From: Geobacter sp. OR-1
Lineage (GTDB): Bacteria; Desulfobacterota; Desulfuromonadia; Geobacterales; DSM-12255
NCBI RefSeq assembly: GCF_000813145.1
Contig: NZ_BAZF01000008.1
Span: 124,001 to 188,000, forward strand
Length of the DNA: 64,000 bases
Direction of reading: 5' to 3'
Both the position numbers and the translations under genes were made by a program. This document shows positions 1 through 9,388 of the stretch, in pieces. Below the pieces are notes generated by a model, which worked only from the letters and a program-made list of their open reading frames with translations, made no database searches and was not told the DNA's origin. The first letter of the stretch is position 1, and each line of letters starts with the position of its first letter.

Positions 1-631
1 CAAAAAGCATCGTCACCGCTGCCCCCCGGCTTTGAAACAGGCTCGGGATGACCAGGCACAAAAGCAGGGAAATCACCGGCACCACCCCGCAAACCCCCTT
101 CGGCCGGTAAAAATAAGCGGCTAACGACAGAGGGCTTAAAATGGCAAGGAATACCACGTCATTTTTCACCACCAGTATCGGGCTTCCCGTCCTCGTCACC
201 CAGTTGAAAGGATCACCGCCCCAGTTGCCGAGGCAAGCCCACAACAACTCGGCGGCCAGCGCCAGAGCGACTGCGGAACAGGTGAGAGACAAAAGATATA
301 TATCAGTTGTGCCGTCAACATGGCTGGATACCAGGAAAAACAGGAGAATGCCGGGTAAGATGGAGGTACTTGCCCGCAAACTTCCGGCTGTATCGGCAGA
401 CAACAGGATTGAGACCCCGCTTGAGACCAGGAAGAGCGCTACTGGCAGGATCAGCGGTATCGATGTCAATTGCTTCGCGTGGCGATGCGACACTGCCGCT
501 GCTGCCGAGCAGAAGGCCAACGCAGACAGAAACGGGTCGAACGTAAAGGTATACGGCAGAGTAAACCCTGTCAGATAGATACAGGACCCGATGATACCCC
601 AAGACGGGATGATACCGGGGTGCCGGGACAT
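1..631 (-). CDS. O-antigen ligase/polymerase-like membrane protein (N-terminal part)
   Basis: The minus strand is open from an ATG at 631 to the window edge, about 210 codons, so the C-terminal half is missing. The start has a good ribosome binding site (ggaga, five bases upstream). The product is almost entirely hydrophobic, with repeated membrane segments separated by short loops, and the order resembles the N-terminal half of Wzy/WaaL-type O-antigen ligases, which join or polymerise surface polysaccharide at the periplasmic face of the inner membrane. The family call rests on the general hydrophobic pattern and a Q-S-R-G sequence near the end of the visible part (family members have a cytoplasmic loop of this kind). 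The plus-strand open frames here are overlapping shadows. Alternative: another polytopic glycan-assembly protein. Confidence 0.6.
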   Translation of the reverse strand, partial: MSRHPGIIPSWGIIGSCIYLTGFTLPYTFTFDPFLSALAFCSAAAAVSHRHAKQLTSIPLILPVALFLVSSGVSILLSADTAGSLRASTSILPGILLFFLVSSHVDGTTDIYLLSLTCSAVALALAAELLWACLGNWGGDPFNWVTRTGSPILVVKNDVVFLAILSPLSLAAYFYRPKGVCGVVPVISLLLCLVIPSLFQSRGAAVTMLF

Positions 632-813
632 ATGTTCTCCTTGCGCACTCGTTGCAGGTGTACGCCCGGTATTGCGCGTGAGCTTATGAGGTTACGGGAA
701 TCCTGCCCAGTCGCAGTAGTTAGACAGAGTAAAACAAACTACTGATTGAAGGCAAGGATAAGATCAAAGATTTGCCGATGTGGAAAAACGTTTTCTCCTG
801 AATAGGCTGGAGT

Positions 814-845
814 AGAGACACTCCTACTTTTGAGGAGTGTCTCTG
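814..845. repeat. Perfect hairpin between the chemoreceptor and the ligase-like gene
   Basis: AGAGACACTCCT and its complement AGGAGTGTCTCT are separated by about 8 bases. The stem is strong, but neither side is followed by a T-run, so it is only a possible factor-assisted terminator or mRNA-stabilising end for the chemoreceptor that finishes at 919. The rest of 632-918 shows no convincing gene or promoter. Confidence 0.5.
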
Positions 846-918
846 CTTACTGAGGGAAATTTCCGGGGTCAGTCATTGCAATGAGATTGCACCTCCGCCC
901 CCACAGGGTTATTGTGAA

Positions 919-2517
919 TCAGGCCGCCTTGAACTGCCCCACCAGCGTCTGCAAGCTGCCGGCAAGGCAGGCCAGTCGCGACGATGCCTCCGCAGACTCC
1001 TGGGCACCGCTTGCAGTGCGATAGACCACCTCGGTTACCTTCTGGATGCTGCTGCTGATCTCGTTTGTCGTAATTGTCTGTTGCTCGGCTGCCGTGGCAA
1101 TCTGCCCCACCTGGAGACTCACAGCATTAATTTCTTCCAGGATCTCCTGAAGCGCTTGGCCGGAGCTGGCAGCCTCGGCGCTCCCCTGCTGAACCTCACG
1201 AACCCCTTCCTCCATGATCGCCACTGCACCTTTGGTCTCGGTCTGAATCCCTCTGATCATCGCGCTGATCTCCCTGGTGGCCTTGGTGGTCCGTTCGGAA
1301 AGCGCCCGCACCTCGTCGGCGACCACCGCAAACCCTCGTCCCTGCTCGCCTGCCCTGGCCGCTTCTATGGCAGCGTTGAGCGCCAACAGGTTGGTCTGTT
1401 CGGCGATATCCTCTATAGTGCCGATTATGGCCCCGATCTGGTCGCTTCGCTCGCCGAGCGCCTCCACGGTCTTAGAGGTGGCTTGAACCTTTTCCTCGAT
1501 CCGCTGCATTACTGCCACGGTCTGTCCCACGACTGCGGTCCCGGTATTGGTGGCATTATCAGCCCGCTTACCCCCTTCCGCTGCCATCATACAGTTCTGG
1601 GCGATTTCGCCGGCCGTGGCAGCCATCTCCTCGCTGGCCGTGGCAACGGTCACGGTCTGCATAGCTACCTGTTCCGCATCGCCGGCGATCCGCTCCGCCG
1701 TGGAGTTGAGCTGGCTCGCGGCAGTGGCCACTTCATGGGCGTTTGCCGCAACCTGCGCTATGGCGCTCCCCACATCACCGAGCATCTTGTTGAGCGAGCC
1801 TGAAAGCATGCCGATCTCGTCTCGGCCCGTGCATCTGACCCGTACCGACAGATCACCGGTGGCGGCATTTGCCAGCACATCGCTCATGTGGTTAATCGGG
1901 GCACAGATCCTGTTTGCAAAGAGGGTAGCGGCAATCAGACCCAACAGTATGAGGAGAGCCGCGATAGCTATGATTTGCCAGGTAAGCCGGTTGATCACAC
2001 TCATGAATTCGATCTTCTTCACCCCTACATAAAGGACACCGATGGTCTCCCCCTGCGGGTTTTTTATCGGGTCATAGGCAGTGAAATACGGTTCGCCCAG
2101 GATCTTGGTCTCCCCTCGGTACGGCTTTCCCTCCTTGAAAATCGCATCATAGGCCGGTCCCTGGAGCTTGGTGCCGATAGCCCTGGAACCATCCTTTTTC
2201 ATGACATTGGTAGACACCCGCTCATCCCTCATGAAAACAGTGGCAGTTCCGCCACAGAGCTCCTTCAACTTGTCCGGGAGCTCAAAATTACCGTTTACCG
2301 CGTAATCTCCAGCCATCAATGTGCCGTTCTCAATCCTGAACTGCTGCCCTTTGGCCCGAAGCAGCTCCCAGAAGGTCTTGATCCGGCTCTCCTGCGATAC
2401 TGTTGCCCGACGCTCAGCATCTTTCCTGAACTGAACCAGGGAAACAGCTGCACAGATCGAGACGACAAGGGTGATGGTGACAATGTTGAAAGAAATGAAT
2501 TTTGTCTTCAGCTTCAT
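919..2517 (-). CDS. Methyl-accepting chemotaxis protein with periplasmic Cache domain
   Basis: 532 residues. TM1 lies at about 8-28, a periplasmic Cache-type sensor at about 35-170 (with the [10 protein letters not shown] turn near 141-150), TM2 at about 181-201, HAMP at about 202-255, then a long helical signalling domain. The conserved kinase-control hairpin is at about 373-402 ([18 protein letters not shown] followed by [12 protein letters not shown]). The receptor would pass a periplasmic ligand signal to a CheA/CheW array. A strong ggaggggg ribosome binding site precedes the ATG. It is a lone gene without che genes alongside. The same Cache layout recurs in the histidine kinase ending at 9385, suggesting related ligand sensing. 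The ligand cannot be read from sequence. Confidence 0.95.
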   Translation of the reverse strand: MKLKTKFISFNIVTITLVVSICAAVSLVQFRKDAERRATVSQESRIKTFWELLRAKGQQFRIENGTLMAGDYAVNGNFELPDKLKELCGGTATVFMRDERVSTNVMKKDGSRAIGTKLQGPAYDAIFKEGKPYRGETKILGEPYFTAYDPIKNPQGETIGVLYVGVKKIEFMSVINRLTWQIIAIAALLILLGLIAATLFANRICAPINHMSDVLANAATGDLSVRVRCTGRDEIGMLSGSLNKMLGDVGSAIAQVAANAHEVATAASQLNSTAERIAGDAEQVAMQTVTVATASEEMAATAGEIAQNCMMAAEGGKRADNATNTGTAVVGQTVAVMQRIEEKVQATSKTVEALGERSDQIGAIIGTIEDIAEQTNLLALNAAIEAARAGEQGRGFAVVADEVRALSERTTKATREISAMIRGIQTETKGAVAIMEEGVREVQQGSAEAASSGQALQEILEEINAVSLQVGQIATAAEQQTITTNEISSSIQKVTEVVYRTASGAQESAEASSRLACLAGSLQTLVGQFKAA

Positions 2518-2657
2518 ACCCCCTCCGCATATTCATGACCATTAATTAACAATTCCTTTTTTCGGAAGCTAACCACGTTTCTTTAGAAAAATTATCGGAT
2601 ATAGAATTTCGGAGGTAATACAAGAGGTTATTAGTGGCTAAAGAGGACAGAGGAGTT

Positions 2658-2783
2658 ATGGTCAGATATGAGGTCCAAGGTCTATGCTGCACATCCTACG
2701 CTGAGAGAGCAAAACTTCTGAACTCGGCACTGAAACTTATTAACTTGGTATTGTTTGCCGTTTGGCATATTGTTAATGAATGA
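2658..2783 (+). CDS. Possible 41-residue small protein
   Basis: An ATG eight bases after a gaggag-type ribosome binding site opens a 41-codon frame that stops at 2783, eight bases before the start of the next small gene. The peptide begins MVRYEVQGLCCTSYAE and has a hydrophobic stretch near its end (LINLVLFAVWHIV), which could be a membrane anchor. The only support is the binding site and the tight spacing, which would allow translational coupling. It could equally be an untranslated leader. Confidence 0.3.
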   Translation: MVRYEVQGLCCTSYAERAKLLNSALKLINLVLFAVWHIVNE

Positions 2784-2790
2784 GGTGGAT

Positions 2791-3033
2791 ATGGACGATT
2801 TCAAAATGGCCGTAGATACGAAAGAATTGGTACAGAGAATCAACAGGGTACTTGCAAAAGGACGACGACGCCTTGTGATGTCGCGCAGCGAGAGCGAAAA
2901 ATCGAATCTGGGCGACTGGTATATCATCAGCACATCGACAAAGGCGGTTACGGATTGGTATAGCGATATCGGCGTTCTGGCTCGCGAAACGAATGTACTG
3001 ATGCCGCATGAGTATTTCAACAAGGCGGTCTGA
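2791..3033 (+). CDS. Small hypothetical protein
   Basis: 80 residues starting at ATG 2791, chosen because gaggtg lies just upstream; an in-frame start at 2755 is possible but has no such site. The protein is soluble and charged, with a basic middle (KGRRRLVMSRSESEK) and an aromatic second half (GDWYIISTSTKAVTDWYSD). No signal peptide, membrane segment or Cys cluster is seen. I do not recognise a family. It follows the possible small frame at 2658 by 7 bases and is followed by a hairpin, so it looks like an independent short transcript. Confidence 0.55.
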   Translation: MDDFKMAVDTKELVQRINRVLAKGRRRLVMSRSESEKSNLGDWYIISTSTKAVTDWYSDIGVLARETNVLMPHEYFNKAV

Positions 3034-3049
3034 TCCGGACCGGAGTGGA

Positions 3050-3078
3050 ATCACCCGCCGGGCTCAGGACGGGTGATT
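3050..3078 (+). terminator. Probable terminator after the small hypothetical gene
   Basis: ATCACCCG and CGGGTGAT form an eight-base stem with a loop of about 12 bases, followed by the T-rich ttattggttg. It lies 16 bases after the stop at 3033. Confidence 0.5.
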
Positions 3079-3307
3079 TATTGGTTGAAATTGATTTGGT
3101 TAATATCACTCCTTAATATACTGACATCAAGCGATATCAGGAATATTGACCTCTTTCCCTTTCATGAATCCTACTACAGTTGATAACCCAGTTTCCAGTC
3201 CTCCTGCAGGTGGGAATTCTCCCTAAATCATGTACGGGCTGCCAGGATTCAGGAGCGGAGGTTGTTCCGCTCAGGGTGAGCGTATTGCCGGTCAGACAGG
3301 TGCTTGG

Positions 3308-3754
3308 TCAGCGGGTTTTGGTGTCGAGAATGAACGTCACCGGGCCGTCGTTTACCAGATGCACCTGCATCATGGCCTGAAAAACGCCGGTCTCGACGCG
3401 GGTGCCGGTGGCGCGAGCCTTGGCGACAAAGTATTCGTAAAGGCGGTTCCCCTCGTCAGGGGGCGCAGCGGCGATGAACGACGGCCGCCGACCCTTGGTG
3501 CAGTCTCCGAGCAGGGTGAACTGGGACACCACCAGCAGCACTCCGCCGACTTCGGCCAGCGCCCGGTTCATCTTCCCGGCCTCATCCTCGAAGATCCGCA
3601 GCTCAGTGATCTTCTTCACCAGCAAGTCGGCGTCCCGCTCCGTATCGCCCTGCGCCACACCGAGCAGCACCAGTATGCCGCTGCCGATGGCGCCGGTGAC
3701 CGCGCCATCCACCTCGACCCGCGCCTCAGTTACCCGCTGGATGACTGCCTTCAT
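3308..3754 (-). CDS. dtd: D-aminoacyl-tRNA deacylase
   Basis: 148 residues, the usual family length. It removes D-amino acids (and glycine from tRNA-Ala) wrongly attached to tRNA in the cytoplasm. Conserved features: N-terminal MKAVIQRV, the SQFTLLGD motif at about 77-84 whose Thr lines the active site, and the late G-P-V-T-F-I-L motif (the Gly-cisPro region is in the GPVT family loop). The start overlaps the stop of the macro-domain gene by four bases, implying translational coupling. A GAGCGGA/TCCGCTC hairpin lies 36-55 bases downstream of its stop (3253-3272) but lacks a T-run. Confidence 0.95.
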   Translation of the reverse strand: MKAVIQRVTEARVEVDGAVTGAIGSGILVLLGVAQGDTERDADLLVKKITELRIFEDEAGKMNRALAEVGGVLLVVSQFTLLGDCTKGRRPSFIAAAPPDEGNRLYEYFVAKARATGTRVETGVFQAMMQVHLVNDGPVTFILDTKTR

Positions 3755-4269
3755 CCGAAAACCGCCTTGAATACCTGCTGATACAGTGCGAGCGCCGGAG
3801 CGCCGAACGGGGTAAAGATGACCCGTTCCAGTTCGGGGTTGCTTGCCAGCGCTGCTTTCGCTTCTTCAATGGCGATCCGGCACCCCTGGTCCATCGGGTA
3901 GCCGTACACCCCGCAGCTGATGGCCGGGAAGGCGATCGATTTCAGGCCGTTTTCATGCGCTACCTCGAAGCAGCGGCGGTAGGCACTCCGGAGCAGTTCC
4001 GGCTCACCCTTGGTCCCGCCGTGCCAGACCGGGCCGACAGTGTGGATCACATGCCTGGCTGGAAGCCGGTATCCACTGGTGATCTTGGCGTCGCCGGTCT
4101 CGCAGCCGCCGAGCGTGGCGCACTCCTGCACCAATTCCGGCCCGGCAGCCCGGTGGATGGCGCCGTCCACGCCGCCGCCGCCGAGCAGGGTGTTGTTGGC
4201 CGCGTTCACGATGGCATCGACGGCAAGCGTCGTAATGTCGGCCTGGATGATCTCGATCTTCTCTTTCAT
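3751..4269 (-). CDS. Macro-domain protein, O-acetyl-ADP-ribose deacetylase type
   Basis: 172 residues forming one macro domain. The motifs are [20 protein letters not shown] near residues 17-36 (ADP-ribose binding loop with the catalytic Asn/Asp region) and [12 protein letters not shown] near 118-129. Enzymes of this YmdB-like group hydrolyse O-acetyl-ADP-ribose or remove ADP-ribose from targets. It is the middle gene of a tight minus-strand run (nfo, this gene, dtd). The ten-base gap to nfo and four-base overlap with dtd suggest one transcript devoted to repair and quality control. Confidence 0.92.
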   Translation of the reverse strand: MKEKIEIIQADITTLAVDAIVNAANNTLLGGGGVDGAIHRAAGPELVQECATLGGCETGDAKITSGYRLPARHVIHTVGPVWHGGTKGEPELLRSAYRRCFEVAHENGLKSIAFPAISCGVYGYPMDQGCRIAIEEAKAALASNPELERVIFTPFGAPALALYQQVFKAVFG

Positions 4270-4279
4270 CTACACCTCT

Positions 4280-5140
4280 TTAGTTCTCCACCAGGCTGCG
4301 CAGCAGCCTGAGGTTGACCTCGTCCATATCGGTCCCCAGGTCGTCCTCCTTGGGGGTTTCAAGGATCTTCGGGACGGCAACAAAACGGGGATCGTTCATG
4401 ATGAACCGGAACGGCTCCACCCCCATGGCGCCCTGGCCGATATGCTCGTGCCGGTCCACCCGGCAGCCGAGCCCCTTTTTCGAGTCGTTGATATGAAAGC
4501 AGGCGAGCCGGCCGATGCCGATGATCCGGTCGAACTCGTCCCAGACCTTCAGATAGCTGTCCCGTGAGGTCAGGTCGTAGCCGGCGGCAAAGGTGTGGCA
4601 GGTGTCAAAACAGACGGCAAAACGGTCCGGGAAAGCGGACCCGTTGATGATGGCGCCGAGATGCTCGAAGGAATGCCCCAGGTTGGTCCCCTGGCCGGCG
4701 GTTGTTTCGAGCAGGATCTTGCCGGAGAATTCCGGAGTATCGGCAATGAGCCTGTCGAACGCCTCAATGATCCGGGCGATGCCGGTCCCTTCGCCGTCAC
4801 CGACATGGGAGCCGGGGTGCATGACGATCTTGCCGATCCCGAGATCGGCGCAGCGCCGCATCTCTTCGCCGAAACCGGCCAGGCTCTTGTCGCGGGTTTC
4901 ACCCGGCGGTGCGGCCAGGTTGATGAGATAAATATCGTGGCTTACCGCCTCGTGCATCCCGGAGGCAGCCAGTTTTTCGCGGAACAGGGCAGCGTCCGCA
5001 GGCGACGGCATCTTGCCCCGCCACTGGTTGGAGACCTGGGTGAAGACCTGGATAACCCCGCAGCCGGCGGCAGCCCCGCGGTCCACGGCCAGGTGAATCC
5101 CTCCGGCAATGGACATGTGCGCGCCGAGAAAGTCGTTCAT
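4280..5140 (-). CDS. nfo: Deoxyribonuclease IV (AP endonuclease)
   Basis: 286 residues from the ATG at 5140, matching the E. coli enzyme length. A longer frame to 5185 exists but would run into the HIT gene, and gaggt sits properly before 5140. Nfo cuts DNA 5' to abasic sites using three metal ions. Metal-ligand motifs visible: GAHMSIAGG at the N-terminus, a CFDTCHTFAAGYD stretch in the middle, FHINDSKKGLG and DRHEHIGQG towards the end. The two-base gap from the HIT stop indicates coupling. Confidence 0.95.
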   Translation of the reverse strand: MNDFLGAHMSIAGGIHLAVDRGAAAGCGVIQVFTQVSNQWRGKMPSPADAALFREKLAASGMHEAVSHDIYLINLAAPPGETRDKSLAGFGEEMRRCADLGIGKIVMHPGSHVGDGEGTGIARIIEAFDRLIADTPEFSGKILLETTAGQGTNLGHSFEHLGAIINGSAFPDRFAVCFDTCHTFAAGYDLTSRDSYLKVWDEFDRIIGIGRLACFHINDSKKGLGCRVDRHEHIGQGAMGVEPFRFIMNDPRFVAVPKILETPKEDDLGTDMDEVNLRLLRSLVEN

Positions 5141-5142
5141 GG

Positions 5143-5556
5143 TTACCTCAATTGGTAGCGGATCAGGGCGATCCGGTCGGCGCACTCGGCCGGCGTCAGT
5201 TCGACCGGCTGGTGCGATTCGCTCCAGATCGGCCTCGGCCAGAGCGGGTCGGTCGTGAAGCGGGGGACGATGTGCCAGTGCATGTGCGCCACCATGTTGC
5301 CGAGCAGCTCATAGTTGATCTTGGCCGGCTGGAATGCCGTGAACAGGGCTTCGGCCACCGCATTCACCTCTTCGATGACCGCAGCTCTGGCGTCCCTGTC
5401 CAGATGAAACAGCTCGGTAACATGGGCCTTGGTGAAGACGAAGCAGTAGCCGGGGAAGAACTGGTCGCGGTTGAGCATTACGTAGCACTGCTCAAGCTCC
5501 GCAATCCTAATCTCCGGCTCATCGCTCCATTTGGTGCACATCGGGCAGTTGGTCAT
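5143..5556 (-). CDS. HIT-family nucleotide hydrolase/transferase
   Basis: 137 residues with the histidine triad HMHWHIVPR at about 92-100, whose middle His is the nucleophile in the family. An N-terminal CPMC pair could bind zinc. HIT enzymes hydrolyse dinucleoside polyphosphates or AMP-linked substrates; the exact substrate is not predictable here. It lies upstream of nfo with a two-base gap, in the same direction as dapF, from which a palindromic repeat separates it. Confidence 0.9.
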   Translation of the reverse strand: MTNCPMCTKWSDEPEIRIAELEQCYVMLNRDQFFPGYCFVFTKAHVTELFHLDRDARAAVIEEVNAVAEALFTAFQPAKINYELLGNMVAHMHWHIVPRFTTDPLWPRPIWSESHQPVELTPAECADRIALIRYQLR

Positions 5557-5565
5557 TTGATTCCC

Positions 5566-5624
5566 GTAGGGGCAGGTCTTGTGCCTGCCCGAAAAAAGGG
5601 GGCACCCACAAGAGGCGCCCCTAC
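5566..5624. repeat. Imperfect palindromic intergenic repeat
   Basis: Two arms of about 27 bases, each starting GTAGGGGC and containing TCTTGTG, face each other across an A-rich centre. Elements of this kind (short GC-rich palindromes starting GTAGGGGC) occur dispersed between genes in many environmental bacteria. It lies between dapF and the HIT gene and could act as a transcript end or processing site. Copy number in the genome cannot be judged from one window. Confidence 0.6.
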
Positions 5625-5627
5625 AAA

Positions 5628-6467
5628 TCAGATGTCAATTTCCCCGGAAAAGACTTCCGTAGCCGGGCCGGTCATGTAGAGATAACCGTCCTCTGCCCAC
5701 TCCAGTTCCAGGTCGCCTCCGGAGAGGTGGTTGAGGATCTTCTTGTCGGTCAGACCGTTCAGCGCCCCGGCCACGCAGACCGCGCTGGCACCGGTGCCGC
5801 AGGCAAGGGTCTCGCCGGCGCCTCGCTCCCAGGTGCGCTGCCGGACCTCGGAGCGGGAGATGATCTGGACGAACTCCACATTGGTGCGGCGCGGAAAGAG
5901 ATCGTGGTTTTCGATCAGCGACCCGTACTTTTCCACCTGGAAGCTCTCCACGTCATCGACAAAGATCACGCAGTGCGGATTCCCCATGGATACGGTGGTG
6001 ATGTTGAAGGTAGTGTGCATGATATTGAGCGGCTGGCCCACGGTCTTGCCGTCCTGCGGATCACCGAGCATCGGGATCTCGACCTTGGTCAGCCGCGGCT
6101 TGCCCATGTTGACCCGGACCCGGTCCACCTTGTTGTCGCAGCCAGTGAAGAGTTGCAGGGTGAGGATTCCGGCGCCGGTCTCGGCCGTGATCTCCTTTTT
6201 CGTTACAATGCCGTGGTCATAGGAATACTTGGCCACGCAGCGGATGCCGTTGCCGCACATCTCGGATTCCGAACCGTCGGAGTTGAACATCCGCATCCGC
6301 ACGTCCGCCTTGTCGGAAGGCATGATCAGGATCAGGCCGTCCGAGCCGATTCCGAAATTGCGGTTGCTGACCTTTATTGCGATCTCGGCAGGGTTTTCAA
6401 CCTGCTCTTCGAAACAGTTGACATAGACATAGTCGTTCCCTGCCCCATGCATCTTGGTAAATCTCAT
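5628..6467 (-). CDS. dapF: Diaminopimelate epimerase
   Basis: 279 residues. Interconverts LL- and meso-diaminopimelate for lysine and peptidoglycan synthesis in the cytoplasm. The two catalytic cysteines are in the expected places: [12 protein letters not shown] in the first half and [14 protein letters not shown] in the second. N-terminal [15 protein letters not shown] is typical. A ggaggttatcaaat ribosome binding site precedes the ATG at 6467. It heads the minus-strand run dapF-HIT-nfo-macro-dtd, though the palindromic repeat after it may split the transcript. Confidence 0.97.
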   Translation of the reverse strand: MRFTKMHGAGNDYVYVNCFEEQVENPAEIAIKVSNRNFGIGSDGLILIMPSDKADVRMRMFNSDGSESEMCGNGIRCVAKYSYDHGIVTKKEITAETGAGILTLQLFTGCDNKVDRVRVNMGKPRLTKVEIPMLGDPQDGKTVGQPLNIMHTTFNITTVSMGNPHCVIFVDDVESFQVEKYGSLIENHDLFPRRTNVEFVQIISRSEVRQRTWERGAGETLACGTGASAVCVAGALNGLTDKKILNHLSGGDLELEWAEDGYLYMTGPATEVFSGEIDI

Positions 6468-6555
6468 ATTTGATAACCTCCTGAAATATGTTGCCGAGTC
6501 AACTCTTCATAGCAAAATTGTCGAAACGCAACAAGAAAAAATCGGGATATGCGTG

Positions 6556-6586
6556 TTGACCGTTTGCGGCGCTCTTTGTTTATGAT
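6556..6586 (+). promoter_or_regulatory. Possible sigma-70 promoter for the phosphate-binding-like gene
   Basis: TTGACC at 6556-6561 and TATGAT at 6581-6586. The spacer is 19 bases, two longer than ideal, which lowers confidence. The gene starts about 110 bases downstream. Confidence 0.3.
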
Positions 6587-6698
6587 ATGGTGACATTCCG
6601 TTTTTCCATGGTAGCATTAAGAAGAATCCGCGGCTATACGATAAGGTTTCAACCCATAAAGAGAATTCGAGTCAAATCCAGAAAAGGGGATCAGGGTC

Positions 6699-7496
6699 AT
6701 GATCCGCAGATACTTCACAACGATCGTTACCGCAGCATTTCTGACAGTTCTTGTTGCCTCACCCGCGAGCGCCATACGGCCAAGGCCGCCGGAACTGTTC
6801 AAGATTCAAGGCGACTCTCAGTCTCTGGCTGCGGTCATCTTTCCATTAAAAGAGACCTTTCAGAGCGAAAACAAAATGCCACTGCTCATCATCGCCGAAC
6901 AGTCTGCAGTCAAAGGGCTGGCTGACGTCGATAGTGGTATCGGCGACGCCCTGGTGGTGGCCATGTCTTTCGAGGAATTGAACCGGCTTGCAACCGAGGC
7001 CGGCCTGGAAAGACGCAATAAAGCGCTGACCCAGCATTCCGTGCTGCTGCCGGAGGTCGCCTACAATGTGATCGTCAACCCTGCGAACCCGGTCAGCAAG
7101 CTTTCTGAAAAAGAGCTGCACCGCATCTTTTCCGGGAAATACAAGGAGTGGGATGATGTGGACGGCCCGAAAGCGCCAGTTGCGGTGGTCTGGGGAGAAT
7201 GGAGCACCGGCGCCTCATGGATACTCGCTGACAAAATCATGGACGGTGAGCCGATAACAAACATCCGGGTCAAGGCGAAAAGTGTTGCCGATATCGTTGC
7301 CAAAGTGGCAAGCGATCCCAATGCCATCGGGATAATCCCGTCCAGCGGGCTCACCAATGCGGTCAAGGCCATCGCCACCCCGGAACTCAAAATTTCCGGG
7401 CCAATAATCATGGTGACCGTCGGCTTCCCAACCACCAAGCATTTCCAACTCATCAAGCTCCTCAAGGGAGACGGTCAGCAGCTGATCGGCTACTGA
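6699..7496 (+). CDS. Periplasmic PstS-like substrate-binding protein
   Basis: 265 residues with a clear Sec signal peptide (TIVTAAFLTVLVASPASA, cleavage near 26). The rest resembles the PBP-like fold of phosphate-binding proteins: NVIVNPANPVSKLSEKELHR with the downstream FSGKYKEWDDV is the PstS-type I-F-x-G-x-x-x-x-W signature, and IGIIPSSG is the late loop. It is shorter than classic PstS and has no transporter genes beside it, so it may be a stand-alone sensor or oxyanion binder. It may be the only gene on its transcript, since a hairpin follows and the next gene is convergent. Ligand identity is inferred only from the family. Confidence 0.75.
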   Translation: MIRRYFTTIVTAAFLTVLVASPASAIRPRPPELFKIQGDSQSLAAVIFPLKETFQSENKMPLLIIAEQSAVKGLADVDSGIGDALVVAMSFEELNRLATEAGLERRNKALTQHSVLLPEVAYNVIVNPANPVSKLSEKELHRIFSGKYKEWDDVDGPKAPVAVVWGEWSTGASWILADKIMDGEPITNIRVKAKSVADIVAKVASDPNAIGIIPSSGLTNAVKAIATPELKISGPIIMVTVGFPTTKHFQLIKLLKGDGQQLIGY

Positions 7497-7505
7497 TGTG
7501 CCGCA

Positions 7506-7528
7506 AGGCGGAGCCGAAACCTCCGCCT
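7506..7528. terminator. Hairpin between convergent genes
   Basis: AGGCGGAG and CTCCGCCT with a seven-base loop, between the binding protein (stop 7496) and the WYL regulator (stop 7543). A clear T-run is absent on both sides, but the position fits a shared bidirectional terminator. Confidence 0.45.
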
Positions 7529-7542
7529 GGGCAATATCTCCG

Positions 7543-8538
7543 CTAACGGCCATAGATCCCAGACAGACCAGTAACGGCCCGGTGCAGCATGTCGCGCAAT
7601 TCCACCGGTGCGAGCACCTCCGCATGTTCTCCATACGACAACACCCAGGAAGCGATTTCCAGCTTCCCGCCGGCAGAAAAGGTCAGCTCTACACCGCCAT
7701 CTTTCGTGTCCGTAAACTTCTGGCTCGGATGCCAGATCCGCCCTTTGACGCTATCCGCCACCACGGGAGAGAACCGGATCCTTACCGCCATGGCGTCTTC
7801 GGCCACGATCCCGAAGGCATCCCGCAACCGCCCTTCCGGCTGATAATCATCGGGCAGTTCGAAGCGTTCTCTTTCCATTGTTACGGAGCTTATCCGTTCC
7901 ATGGCAAAGGTCCGGAATGCCCCGCGATTATGGGCATAAGCAATCAGGTAAAGCCCCCCTTTGTAAAATGCGAGGGTGTAGGGGTCAACAAGATAGGTGT
8001 CGGCATGCTCTCTTCCTGACGCCCGGTAGCTGACCGTCAGACGGTTCTGATGCACGAGCGCGTCCCGCACCTGCTTTATGGTTTCCGCATGGCCGGTGTA
8101 GTCGTGCCGCCCCTGGAACAGCGGAATAGCGGCTCCGGCAATCCTCTCCAGATGCGCAGCAAAGCGTGGCGGCAGCACAGATCTGACCTTGCGGAAAATT
8201 CCCTCCAGTTCCTCGGCAAACGGGGTCCCGTGAAAAATTTCCGACTGGCTTCTAAGGAAATACATTGTCGCTAATTCCTGAAGCGTGAAGCTCACCGGCG
8301 GCACATCCTTGAAACGGGTCAGGAAACGATAGCTCTTCTGACCGTTTTGCCATTCCGACACCAGCGGATAACCGGCCTCATGAATGACATTCATGTCGCG
8401 ATGGATTGTTCTCCTGGTAACGCCGGTCTCCTCGACAAGCTCCTCTACAGTCATGCCATGACGTGCCTCGATAAGCCTGATTATGTCGTGTACTCGCCCT
8501 GCTTGCGAGTATCGCTTTGCCGGTTTTCCCCGCCCCAT
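7543..8538 (-). CDS. WYL-domain transcriptional regulator (DeoR-type HTH)
   Basis: 331 residues from the ATG at 8538, preferred over an upstream start at 8586 because gggggtaat precedes it. The N-terminal helix-turn-helix is at about 10-65 (MTVEELVEETGVTRRTIHRD), the WYL ligand-sensing domain at about 140-230 (VDPYTLAFYKGGLYLIAYAH and a FAMERI segment), then the WCX C-terminal extension. WYL proteins sense nucleic acid or small ligands and often control stress or defence genes. No obvious target operon is adjacent; the divergent LemA lipoprotein gene is 226 bases away and may share control. Confidence 0.9.
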   Translation of the reverse strand: MGRGKPAKRYSQAGRVHDIIRLIEARHGMTVEELVEETGVTRRTIHRDMNVIHEAGYPLVSEWQNGQKSYRFLTRFKDVPPVSFTLQELATMYFLRSQSEIFHGTPFAEELEGIFRKVRSVLPPRFAAHLERIAGAAIPLFQGRHDYTGHAETIKQVRDALVHQNRLTVSYRASGREHADTYLVDPYTLAFYKGGLYLIAYAHNRGAFRTFAMERISSVTMERERFELPDDYQPEGRLRDAFGIVAEDAMAVRIRFSPVVADSVKGRIWHPSQKFTDTKDGGVELTFSAGGKLEIASWVLSYGEHAEVLAPVELRDMLHRAVTGLSGIYGR

Positions 8539-8764
8539 ATTACCCCCTACGCCTAATGACCCGAACATCCGGTCAAATGACAGCAATACCGCGTCACATT
8601 GCTACATTCCTCGCAAAGATCGGCAAAATAGCCAATATTTATGAACAGCAATTAATTCCCATATCCTAATGGAACAATTATTGCTTCAGTTAATTTTAAT
8701 GATGCCCGGATAATACATTAGTCTAACTTACCCAATATGCAAGCACCCCCTGAAAGGGGAAGAT

Positions 8765-9388
8765 ATGAACAAGTGGCATTTTGCACTCCTCAGCATTGTT
8801 GCCCTTTTAACAACAACAGCCTGCATGCTCGGCAATCCGAACCAGGACGATGCCGTGGCTATGGCATGGAGTAAAGCCGAAGCAGCCTATCAACAGCGGC
8901 TCGCACTCATCGGTCCGTTCCTTCAGAGGGGAATGAGCCTGTCAAGTGCTTCCGCTGAACTGACCGCCCTGGCAGAATCGTTCAAGGCGGCGACAAGCTG
9001 TACCCCGGCAACACCTGCGGATCCGGCTGGAATTGCCGCTTATCGGGACCAGCAGGAAGCGCTCACCGCGACGCTTGCCAAACTGGTTGTTTCTCAGGAA
9101 ACATTCCCTAAGCTCATGAAAGATCCGGTTTTTAGAACAATGCTGTCCAGGCTCGACGAAGTCGAGAGCCGGATAACGCGGACCACCGCTGATTACAACC
9201 GCATGGTGCATGAACGGGCTATCAAGGAACAGAGCCTGTCCTACAAGGTTACCGACATAATAAAATGTCGCAGCAGCGTTCCTGCTCAGACCCCCAGGGA
9301 AAAGGTCAAGCTTTCACTTGTTATGCCCACGCCAACCAGGGAAATGCCCACCCTTTCTCCCAACAGGTTAACCGTTGCTGCCAACTAA
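8765..9388 (+). CDS. LemA-family lipoprotein
   Basis: 207 residues. The signal sequence ends in a lipobox (LTTTAC, Cys at 20), so it is predicted to be lipid-anchored. The central helical part resembles LemA proteins: MLSRLDEVESRITRTTADYN corresponds to the family's L-x-x-x-E-x-R-I-x-x-x-R-x-x-Y-N motif. LemA function is poorly defined; some members affect envelope stress. The C-terminal tail is Pro/Thr-rich. The ribosome binding site is aaggggaag. Its stop overlaps the end of the convergent histidine kinase by four bases. Confidence 0.75.
   Translation: MNKWHFALLSIVALLTTTACMLGNPNQDDAVAMAWSKAEAAYQQRLALIGPFLQRGMSLSSASAELTALAESFKAATSCTPATPADPAGIAAYRDQQEALTATLAKLVVSQETFPKLMKDPVFRTMLSRLDEVESRITRTTADYNRMVHERAIKEQSLSYKVTDIIKCRSSVPAQTPREKVKLSLVMPTPTREMPTLSPNRLTVAAN

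Noticed and set aside
141-578. Plus-strand frames near the left end
   Set aside because: They are antisense to the hydrophobic ligase-like frame that has a better start, binding site and membrane pattern.
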